Shown one piece after another: positions 26,999-33,472 of a DNA stretch of 64,000 nt. Every line of letters begins with the position of its first letter. The stretch's first letter is position 1. This stretch comes from Vulcanimicrobiota bacterium. GTDB taxonomy: Bacteria; Vulcanimicrobiota; Vulcanimicrobiia; Vulcanimicrobiales; Vulcanimicrobiaceae. Location of the stretch: NCBI GenBank assembly GCA_019235995.1, contig JAFAJV010000078.1, positions 44,372 through 108,371 on the forward strand. The letters run 5' to 3'. Made by a program: the position numbers and the translations under genes. The notes beneath the pieces were generated by a model. It did no database searches, had not been told where the DNA came from, and saw nothing but the letters and a program-made list of their open reading frames with translations.

Positions 26999-28065
26999 GC
27001 GCGGCGAGCTACCGGCTCGCGTTGCCCGTTGCCCTCGCGCAGCGCGACGACGAGCCGATGGTCGGCGCTCAGCGAGCAGACGGGATCGGTGGCGCCGGCG
27101 TCGCCGGTCAGCAAGAACGCTTGGCAGCGGCACCCGCCCCAGTCGATCTCGCGGCGGTCGCACGAGCGGCACGGCTCCGGCATCCAGGCGGTGCCGCGAT
27201 AGCGGCAAAACGCTTCAGAGTCCTGCCAGATCGCGCGGAGCGCGCGATCCCGCACGTTTTCGAAATGCAGCGTGCGGATCGCGGCGGCCGCGGGACACGG
27301 CAACGCCATTCCGTTCGGCGTCACCGTCATGAACTGCCGCCCCCAGCCGTTCATGCACGGCTTGGGGAAGTCGTCGAAGTAATCGGGCGGCACGTATGCG
27401 ATCTCCATCGCGCCGCGCAGGCGTTCCCGCGCCGCCGTGACGACGGCCTCGCCGCGCTCGACCTGCTCGCGCGTCGGCATCAGCGCCAAGCGATTGCGAT
27501 AGGCCCACCCGTAGAACTGCACGTTGGCGAGCTCCAGGCGGCGCACGCCGAGCCGTTCCGCCAGCGCGATCGCATCGCCGATCGCGTCGTGATTGAGCCG
27601 GTGTAGCACGCAGTTGAGCGTCACCGCGACGTCGCGCCGCAGCGCGCGCTCCAGCGCCTCGAGCTTACGCGCGTGCGCGGTCGTGCCCGCGATGCGATCG
27701 GCGAGCGCGGCCTCCGGCGCCTGGATGCTGATCTGCACGTGATCGAGGCCGGCGGCGAGCAGCTCATCGAGCAGCGCGTCTTCCAGAAAGGTTCCCTGCG
27801 TGATGAGGTTCGTGTAGAGGCCGGCACCCGAGGCAAACGCGACCATCGCCGGCAGGTCGCGCCGCAGCGTCGGCTCCCCGCCGGAGAAGTGCGTCTGCAC
27901 GACGCCGAGCTCCGCGGCCTGCGCTAGGACCACGCACCACTGCTCGGTCGAGAGCTCGTCCCGATAGTCGCGCAGGCTCAGCGGATTGTAACAGTACGGA
28001 CACTGCAGATTGCAGCGATAGGTGATCTCGCACAGCAACGACATCGGCCTACCTATTTTCGTCAT
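26995..28065 (-). CDS. pqqE: PqqA peptide cyclase (radical SAM)
   Basis: 356 residues, ATG at 28065 (ATGA overlap with the pqqD stop). The radical SAM cluster motif is RCNLQCPYC (Cys18, 22, 25), followed by SGGEP. The C-terminal SPASM region has CMNGWGRQFM, PCPAAAAI, CRSCDRREIDWGGCRCQAF, giving ligands for auxiliary clusters. It links Glu and Tyr of PqqA through a C-C bond, with PqqD as peptide chaperone. The PQQ route is otherwise complete here except for the unlinked peptidase (PqqF/G type). Confidence 0.94.
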   Translation of the reverse strand: MTKIGRPMSLLCEITYRCNLQCPYCYNPLSLRDYRDELSTEQWCVVLAQAAELGVVQTHFSGGEPTLRRDLPAMVAFASGAGLYTNLITQGTFLEDALLDELLAAGLDHVQISIQAPEAALADRIAGTTAHARKLEALERALRRDVAVTLNCVLHRLNHDAIGDAIALAERLGVRRLELANVQFYGWAYRNRLALMPTREQVERGEAVVTAARERLRGAMEIAYVPPDYFDDFPKPCMNGWGRQFMTVTPNGMALPCPAAAAIRTLHFENVRDRALRAIWQDSEAFCRYRGTAWMPEPCRSCDRREIDWGGCRCQAFLLTGDAGATDPVCSLSADHRLVVALREGNGQREPVARRA

Positions 28066-28343
28066 CCTGAGCCCTGTCGAAGGAGCAGGAATCCCCGCAC
28101 CTCCAGCCGCTCGAACAGCTCGTGGACGTCGGCGTGCGCGCGCTCGAGCGTCACGTCGAAGCGCGAGATCACCGCGGCGACGATCTCGTCCACGCTGCGC
28201 TCCCCGTCGACGAGCTCGAGCGCCACCGCGGCCGGTGCATTGAGCGCGAGCGCGCCCTCCGGCACGAGCAGCATGGCCGTGCCGTCGGCATCGTGACGCA
28301 GCTTCACGCCCTTGCCGAATCGGGGCCGCGCTGCGTCATTCAC
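28062..28343 (-). CDS. pqqD: PqqA-binding chaperone PqqD
   Basis: 93 residues from the GTG at 28343 (GTGA overlap with the pqqC stop). The winged-helix PqqD fold is recognisable: ARPRFGKGVKLRHD, LLVPEGALALNAPAAVALELVDG, SVDEIVAAVISRFD. It presents PqqA to PqqE. The last seven codons (LLRQGSG) and the stop are encoded by a dispersed repeat (see 28063-28084), so the native C-terminus may have been altered. Confidence 0.9.
   Translation of the reverse strand: MNDAARPRFGKGVKLRHDADGTAMLLVPEGALALNAPAAVALELVDGERSVDEIVAAVISRFDVTLERAHADVHELFERLEVRGFLLLRQGSG
28063..28084 (+). repeat. Dispersed short repeat (CCTGAG...TCGAAGG type) at the pqqD/pqqE junction
   Basis: The sequence TCCTGAGCCCTGTCGAAGGA is of a kind that recurs in many bacterial genomes as TCCTGAG-n-TCGAAGG. 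A second member is at 55674-55701. Here it supplies the end of pqqD and the ATGA start/stop overlap with pqqE. Presence of both copies is seen; the wider distribution is from memory. Confidence 0.55.
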
Positions 28344-29014
28344 GAGAAGACGCCGCTCGCGAGCGCCGTGGCGTCGAGAATCGCCCAGAGCACGTTGCAC
28401 TTGAATTCCAGAGCCTCGACGCAGCGCTGCGCGATCTCCGGCGTGACGGCTTGCTCCAGCACCCACGTGAGGGCGCTCTGCGCGTCCCGCTTGGCAAGCG
28501 GAATGCGCCTGCGGAAATACTCGAGGCCGGCCGGATCGACCCAGGGGTACCGCTCGACGATCGCCGCGGCTCGGCGCTCCATCACCGGCGGTCCAAAGAG
28601 CTCGGTGAGCGATGAGGCGACGGCCTCGACCCAGGGCTTCGTGCGCGCGAACGTCACGTACGCGTCGACGGCAAGGCGCGTTCCCGGCGCGACGGCACGC
28701 TCTGAGAGAACGTGCGACTCATCGAGTCCGACCGCGCGCGCAAGCGCCAGCCACGCGGCGGTGCCGCCGCGCTCGCCGTCGCCGGTGCCGTCGTGATCGG
28801 TGATGCGCGCGATCCAGACGCGCCGATGCGCCGCCGACGGCAGGTTGGCGAGAATCGCCGCGTCCTTTACCGGGATCTGCTTTTGATAGTAGTAGCGGTT
28901 CGAGACCCAGGCCTGCACCTGGGCGCGGTCGAGCGTTCCGGCGACGAGCCGCTGATGGAAGGGATGTTTGTCGTGATAACGCGCCGCGCCGACGGCGAGG
29001 AGGCGCGCGGTTAG
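28340..29014 (-). CDS. pqqC: PQQ synthase PqqC (start codon non-canonical)
   Basis: 224 residues if counted from the CTA at 29014. PqqC performs the last eight-electron ring closure to PQQ. The part from GTG 28918 (VSNRYYYQKQIPVKDAAILANLP onward) is unambiguous. The conserved upstream segment ARYHDKHPFHQ, which includes the active-site Tyr-His pair, is also encoded in frame, but no ATG, GTG, TTG or CTG exists between the upstream in-frame stop (29059-29057) and 28918. The codon in coupled position is CTA, inside CTAA with the pqqA stop. Starting at 28918 would delete the active-site segment. Either CTA or another near-cognate codon is used, or there is a base error. Confidence 0.85.
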   Translation of the reverse strand, partial: LTARLLAVGAARYHDKHPFHQRLVAGTLDRAQVQAWVSNRYYYQKQIPVKDAAILANLPSAAHRRVWIARITDHDGTGDGERGGTAAWLALARAVGLDESHVLSERAVAPGTRLAVDAYVTFARTKPWVEAVASSLTELFGPPVMERRAAAIVERYPWVDPAGLEYFRRRIPLAKRDAQSALTWVLEQAVTPEIAQRCVEALEFKCNVLWAILDATALASGVFS

Positions 29015-29118
29015 AGCTTCGGCTTGCGTACGGGCGACGTCAGGTACGCCGTAACCTCAGCTCCGAGCGGGTGCTCTTGAAAGTCGGGCCGCTCCCAGTG
29101 CTGGCGAGGCTGGTTCAT
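29011..29118 (-). CDS. pqqA: PQQ precursor peptide PqqA
   Basis: 35 residues, ATG at 29118, found by eye just upstream of pqqC. The core GAEVTAYLTSP contains the conserved Glu-x3-Tyr pair that becomes PQQ (EVTAY). The N-terminus HWERPDF resembles the usual KPxF part. It ends in TAA at 29011, overlapping the pqqC frame. A TATAAT lies 6 nt before the ATG and no Shine-Dalgarno sequence is visible. Confidence 0.88.
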   Translation of the reverse strand: MNQPRQHWERPDFQEHPLGAEVTAYLTSPVRKPKL

Positions 29119-29124
29119 GCCGTG

Positions 29125-29130
29125 ATTATA
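29125..29130 (-). promoter_or_regulatory. Candidate -10 box for a leaderless pqqA transcript
   Basis: On the minus strand TATAAT ends 6 nt before the pqqA ATG, so transcription would start at the ATG itself. The TAA of the desaturase stop (29128-29126) is part of the hexamer. No strong -35 is seen. Confidence 0.55.
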
Positions 29131-29995
29131 CCGTATCCGCGCCAGTTTTCCCGAACGAACGCACGTTTGCGTACGCGAGGCGGCGCTGCATCGGCGCGCT
29201 GGGAATGCGGACATTGTCGGCGAGTCGCAGGAAGGCGAGCACCCGGACGTGCCACCAGGTCATGTCGATCTCGAACCAGCGCAAGCCGTGGCGCGCCGAG
29301 AACGGAAAGGCGTGGTGATTATTGTGCCAGCCCTCGCCGAAAGCGAGGAGGGCGACCCACCAGCAGTTGGTCGATCGGTCGGTCGTGCGGAACGACCGAT
29401 AGCCGACCATGTGTGCCGCGCTGTTCACGAGCCACGTCGAGTGATAGCTGATTACGAGCCGTACGAAGACGCCCCAGACGACCCAGGCCCAGCCGCCGAG
29501 GAAGAAGAGCAACGCGGCGAGCACCAGCTGTAGCGGCGCGCCGAGGTATTGCAGCGCGCGATAAAACGGATCGGCGTACAGATCGGGAGCGAAGCGCTCG
29601 ATTTCATCTTGCGACGGCATCGCGATGTTGTGGCGGTATAGCCAGTCAACGTGCGCCCAACGGAATCCCATCCGAATGTCGTGCGGATCGCCCTCGTGAT
29701 CGGCGTTAGCATGGTGTTTGCGATGCACGGCGACCCAGCGGATGGGATCGCCTTGCAGCGCCAGCGTTCCGAAGAGGGCGAAGAGATATTCCAGCGGCTT
29801 GCGCAGCCGCAGGCTGCGATGCGTGAGCACCCGATGATAGCAAAGGGTTATTCCGAGCGCGCCGGTGAGATACGCCATGATCGCGGCAACCGTGAGGGCG
29901 GAAGGACTGTAGAACGCCGGAAGAAACGCGGCCAGCGCACCGACGTGAATGAGCGCCAGCCCGACGCCGGTGCCGTACCTGCCCAGCTGCTCCAT
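29126..29995 (-). CDS. Acyl-CoA/fatty-acid delta-9-type desaturase
   Basis: 289 residues from the ATG at 29995. A longer open stretch upstream (to 30184) covers a terminator hairpin and is not credible. The three iron-binding His boxes are HRVLTH, HRKHH and HNNHH, spaced as in membrane-bound desaturases, with four membrane segments. It introduces a double bond into saturated acyl chains, adjusting membrane fluidity. The gene ends 7 nt upstream of pqqA. A GTG at about 30013 is an alternative start. Confidence 0.9.
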   Translation of the reverse strand: MEQLGRYGTGVGLALIHVGALAAFLPAFYSPSALTVAAIMAYLTGALGITLCYHRVLTHRSLRLRKPLEYLFALFGTLALQGDPIRWVAVHRKHHANADHEGDPHDIRMGFRWAHVDWLYRHNIAMPSQDEIERFAPDLYADPFYRALQYLGAPLQLVLAALLFFLGGWAWVVWGVFVRLVISYHSTWLVNSAAHMVGYRSFRTTDRSTNCWWVALLAFGEGWHNNHHAFPFSARHGLRWFEIDMTWWHVRVLAFLRLADNVRIPSAPMQRRLAYANVRSFGKTGADTV

Positions 29996-30020
29996 CGCGC
30001 TGCCGATTTGCACGGCGAAT

Positions 30021-30048
30021 GAAAAGAGCCTGCCTTTATCGGCAGGCT
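30021..30048 (-). terminator. Intrinsic terminator of the zinc-ribbon gene
   Basis: Minus strand: AGCCTGCC, loop GATAAA, GGCAGGCT, then CTTTTC. The eight-base-pair perfect stem plus T-run is a standard rho-independent terminator. It separates the zinc-ribbon gene from the desaturase. Confidence 0.75.
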
Positions 30049-30087
30049 CCTCGTTCGGCGTGCGAGCGCCGATGCCGGGTCCCCGGC

Positions 30088-30396
30088 CTACCGGTACGAC
30101 GACCGGCGCGTCGCGAAGCAGTCGCGACAGTAAACCGGCTTGTCGCCGCGCGGCTGGAACGGAACTTCCGCGACGCCGCCGCACTGGCTGCAGGTTGCCT
30201 TGAACATCTCGCGCATGCCCCCGCCGCGGGAGCCGCCGCCGTTCGACGAGCGGCCGGCCTTGCGGGCGGCGCGGCAGTCCGTGCAGCGGCTGGGCTTATT
30301 GGTGAAGCCCTTCATCGCGAAGAATTCTTGCTCTCCTGAGGTAAAAGCGAACTGCTGCCCGCAGTCAACGCACGTGAGCATTTCATCGGTATACAT
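30088..30396 (-). CDS. Small two-domain zinc-ribbon protein
   Basis: 102 residues. The N-terminal zinc ribbon is LTCVDCGQQF with a second CxxC (SRCTDCRAARK), the zf-trcl type. A Gly/Ser/Arg linker follows. The C-terminal half is TCSQCGGVAEVPFQPRGDKPVYCRDCF, the widespread CxxCG...PVYCRDCF zinc domain found in candidate phyla. A TAGGAG sits about 16 nt upstream of the ATG. Probably binds nucleic acid or acts in regulation; not established. Confidence 0.78.
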   Translation of the reverse strand: MYTDEMLTCVDCGQQFAFTSGEQEFFAMKGFTNKPSRCTDCRAARKAGRSSNGGGSRGGGMREMFKATCSQCGGVAEVPFQPRGDKPVYCRDCFATRRSSYR

Positions 30397-30579
30397 ATTA
30401 AACGAGCGAATCTCCTAAGTTTGGGGTGACTTGTTCTCCGGATCCGACTCGCTTCTAGTATCCTAAGAACTGTAGCGGGCTTCGACCTGGGTAACCCATG
30501 CAGTATACACCATTGCGAACCAACCGTCATTGAGGTGGGCAGGGCACCCGGCTAATTGTCCGAACATACGTTCCAAAAT

Positions 30580-30670
30580 CCGGCCCCGTCAATGCGCGGG
30601 GCCGGTGGTGGCTCCCGTTTTGAGGCGTCACCTGGCTAGGGTCCGGAGCCCGCGCAGGGTCGACCGGACC
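30580..30670 (+). other. Structured leader upstream of rpsR, candidate autoregulatory element
   Basis: The 300-bp gap before rpsR holds two strong inverted repeats: CCGGCCCCG/CGGGGCCGG (30580-30605) and GGTCCGG/CCGGACC (30640-30670). It ends 26 bp before the rpsR ATG. A leader RNA bound by the S6:S18 complex is known upstream of rpsF in many bacteria. Here the hairpins precede rpsR, which is separated from rpsF. The rest of the gap (30397-30579) shows no gene. Confidence 0.4.
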
Positions 30671-30696
30671 GGCAACCACCTAGTCGAAAGGAAACC

Positions 30697-30942
30697 ATGC
30701 CAACCAAGCTCAAACGCGCCGTCAAAGAGCGGCGGCCCAAGCGCAAGCCGTGCAGTTTTTGCACGGATCGCGCCATCGCGGTCAGCTATCGCGACGTCCC
30801 ACGGCTCAAGCGTTACGTCTCCGAACGCGGCAAGATCGTCCCTCGCCGGATCTCCGGCAATTGCGCCAAGCATCAGCGCATGCTGACGACCGCCGTAAAG
30901 CGGGCCCGCCTGATCGCGTTTCTGCCGTTCGGTTCCGAATAG
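30697..30942 (+). CDS. rpsR: 30S ribosomal protein S18
   Basis: 81 residues with GAAAGGA before the ATG. The bS18 signature is clear: [36 protein letters not shown] then [23 protein letters not shown]. It carries CxxC (Cys19, 22) plus a later Cys, so it may be a zinc-binding form. S18 pairs with S6, whose gene is at 15225. It is first gene of rpsR-rplI-lonC-dnaB. Confidence 0.96.
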   Translation: MPTKLKRAVKERRPKRKPCSFCTDRAIAVSYRDVPRLKRYVSERGKIVPRRISGNCAKHQRMLTTAVKRARLIAFLPFGSE

Positions 30943-30949
30943 CTCGCGC

Positions 30950-31396
30950 ATGCGGCTGATTCTCTTGCGTGACGTCGCGGCGCTCGGCAAGCGCGGGGAC
31001 GTCGTGGACGTAGCGGACGGCTACGCGCGCAACTACCTCCTGCCACGCAAGCTGGCGGGCGAGGCCGGCAAGGGCGCGCTCGCGCAACGCGACGCGCAGC
31101 AGAAGGCCCGCGAGCGGCGCAACCAGCAGGAGCTCGATGAGGCGAAGGCGCTCGCCGCTCGGCTCGAGTCGGCGAAGCTCGCCGTGAAAGCGAAGAGCGG
31201 AGGCAACGGAAAGCTCTTCGGCGCGGTCACAAACGCCGACGTTGCGGCGGCGATCGCCCGCGCGCTCTCGGTCGAGATCGACAAGCACAAGATCGAGCTG
31301 AGCGGTCAGATCAAGGCGCTCGGCTCGTATCCCGTCGCGATCAAGCTGCACCGCAACGTCGTGGCGAACGCCACAGTGGACGTCGTTTCCGCGTAA
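30950..31396 (+). CDS. rplI: 50S ribosomal protein L9
   Basis: 148 residues. The N-domain is MRLILLRDVAALGKRGDVVDVADGYARNYLLPR, the bL9 hallmark, followed by the long charged connecting helix and the C-terminal domain. It starts 7 bp after rpsR and is probably coupled to it. L9 reaches across the ribosome surface and limits frameshifting. Confidence 0.96.
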   Translation: MRLILLRDVAALGKRGDVVDVADGYARNYLLPRKLAGEAGKGALAQRDAQQKARERRNQQELDEAKALAARLESAKLAVKAKSGGNGKLFGAVTNADVAAAIARALSVEIDKHKIELSGQIKALGSYPVAIKLHRNVVANATVDVVSA

Positions 31397-31410
31397 GCGA
31401 GATCGCGAAA

Positions 31411-33351
31411 GTGCCGCAAGTCTACGCCGCGCGGTTCCGCCGCAAGTTCGGCGTCGAGGACGAGATGAGCCGCTACGTCGCCGCGCTCTACGAGATGCTC
31501 TCGTCGGTGCTCGGACAAGACAAGGTCGTCTTGCGCGCGGGCAAAGTGAACGCGCTCAAGATGATGCGTTCGCAGGACCTGCCGGACCGGCTCTGCGGGT
31601 TGCAGCGGCTCGTCTTCGAGGATCCGACGCTCGAACGGGTCACCACCCGCGCGCAGCAGCGCAAGACCCTCGCGGAGATCGAAGAAGCGATGGCGGACGT
31701 CATCGCGCAGCGTCACGCCGAGGATGCGATCGACAAGCGGGTCAACGAGAAGATGGCCGAGCGTCATCAGGAGTACGTGAAGGACCTCAAGCTCGAGGCG
31801 CTGCGCGAGACGAGCGGCCCCGAGACGCCCGCGTCGCAGGCGAAGCTCGAAGAGCTCAACGCGCTCTCGCAGCGCAGCCTCGCGGCCTCGGCGCTGCGGC
31901 AGCTGCGCCCGCAGACGCTGCGCGAGGTCGTCGGCCAAGAGGCCGCGATCCGCGCCCTGCTTGCGAAGATCAGCTCGCCCTATCCCCAGCACACGATCCT
32001 TTACGGACCGCCGGGCGTGGGCAAGACGACGGTCGCACGCCTCGTGCTCGAGGTCGCCAAGTCTCGGCCGCACACGCCGTTCGCCAAGGACGCGCCGTTC
32101 GTCGAGGCGAGCGGAACGACGCTGCGCTGGGATCCGCGCGAGACGGTCAATCCCCTACTGGGGAGCGTGCACGATCCGATCTATCAGGGCAGCCGCCGCG
32201 AATTCGCCGATGCGGGAGTCCCGGAGCCGAAGCTCGGCCTCGTAACGCGCGCGCACGGCGGCGTGCTTTTCATCGACGAGATCGGCGAGATGGACGGCCT
32301 CCTGCAGCTGCGGCTCCTCAAAGTGCTCGAAGACAAGCGCGTCACGTTCGAGTCGTCGTACTACGACGAGAGTGCACCGAACGTTCCGGAGTACGTGAAG
32401 CGTTTGTTCCGCGAGGGCGCGCCGGCCGACTTCATACTCATCGGCGCGACGACGCGCGAGCCCGACGACATCGATCCGGCGATCCGCTCGCGCTGCGCGG
32501 AGATCTTTTTCGCTCCGCTGACGCAGCACCAGATCGTCTCCATCGTGACCGCCGCCATCAAGCGCCTCGGCGCTCGGGCCGCGCAGCGCGTGGTACAGCT
32601 GGTCGCGTCGTACACGATCGAGGGTCGCAAGGCCGTCCAAATCGTCGCCGACGCGTACGGTCAAGCGTTGTATCGCCTGCATCCCGGGCGTCACGGCGAC
32701 GGCGTAAAGAAGCCGTCGATTACCGAGGACGACGTCCACGCCGTCGTGCGCGCGAGCCGGCTCGTGCGGCACACGTTGGTGAAGGGACGGGCCACGCGCG
32801 AAATCGGCAAGAGTTATGGGCTCGGGGTGCTCCACCACCTAGGCAGCATCATCGAAATCGAGGCCGTCGCGTTTCCGGCATCCCAAAAAGGCAAGGGAAC
32901 GATCCGATTCAACGACACGGCGGGCTCGATGGCCAAGGACTCCGTGTTCAACGCTACGAGCGTGCTGCGTGCCGTGAGCGGCCTCGACATCGCCGATTTC
33001 GACCTGCACATCAACGTCGTGGGCGGCGGCAACATCGACGGACCGTCCGCGGGGCTTGCGATCTTTCTCGCCTTGTATTCGGCCGTCACGCGAACGCCGC
33101 TGCCGCAGGACATCGCGATGACGGGCGAGCTCTCGATTCAGGGGAAGGTGCGCGCGGTCGGCGGCGTGGTCGAAAAGCTCTACGCCGCGCGTCAGGCGGG
33201 GATGCGATCGGTGCTGCTGCCGCGCGAGAACCTGCGCGAGGTCGATCGGACGCTGGCCGGACTTGCGGTCGTCGGCGTCGCGAGCGTGGAGCACGTACTC
33301 CGCGAGCTGGAGCGCCGGCGCGGCTCCGGTCGCGGCGCACGCCGCAGGTAA
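31411..33351 (+). CDS. lonC: ATP-dependent protease, LonC/LonB-type
   Basis: 646 residues, GTG start at 31411. An N-terminal helical region (LYEMLSSVLGQDKVVLRAGKVNALKMMRS) of the LonC type precedes an AAA+ module with Walker A GPPGVGKTT (about 199-207) and Walker B GVLFIDEIGEM. The C-terminal Lon protease domain has Ser546 in NIDGPSAGLA and Lys589 in GGVVEKLYAA, spaced 43 residues as in E. coli Lon. The substrate-binding N-domain of classical Lon is absent. Spore-former LonC lies by dnaB in other phyla as well, so this is a conserved context. Substrate unknown. Confidence 0.88.
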   Translation: MPQVYAARFRRKFGVEDEMSRYVAALYEMLSSVLGQDKVVLRAGKVNALKMMRSQDLPDRLCGLQRLVFEDPTLERVTTRAQQRKTLAEIEEAMADVIAQRHAEDAIDKRVNEKMAERHQEYVKDLKLEALRETSGPETPASQAKLEELNALSQRSLAASALRQLRPQTLREVVGQEAAIRALLAKISSPYPQHTILYGPPGVGKTTVARLVLEVAKSRPHTPFAKDAPFVEASGTTLRWDPRETVNPLLGSVHDPIYQGSRREFADAGVPEPKLGLVTRAHGGVLFIDEIGEMDGLLQLRLLKVLEDKRVTFESSYYDESAPNVPEYVKRLFREGAPADFILIGATTREPDDIDPAIRSRCAEIFFAPLTQHQIVSIVTAAIKRLGARAAQRVVQLVASYTIEGRKAVQIVADAYGQALYRLHPGRHGDGVKKPSITEDDVHAVVRASRLVRHTLVKGRATREIGKSYGLGVLHHLGSIIEIEAVAFPASQKGKGTIRFNDTAGSMAKDSVFNATSVLRAVSGLDIADFDLHINVVGGGNIDGPSAGLAIFLALYSAVTRTPLPQDIAMTGELSIQGKVRAVGGVVEKLYAARQAGMRSVLLPRENLREVDRTLAGLAVVGVASVEHVLRELERRRGSGRGARRR

Positions 33352-33472
33352 TCGCCCGACGAGTGCCACCACGTGTGGCACACTGTCCCCATAAAATCGC
33401 GCCTATGCACAGCCGGCCCACAAGCAGCTCACAAGGCGTTCACCGGCGCTGCGCCGGACACCGCACGCGGCC

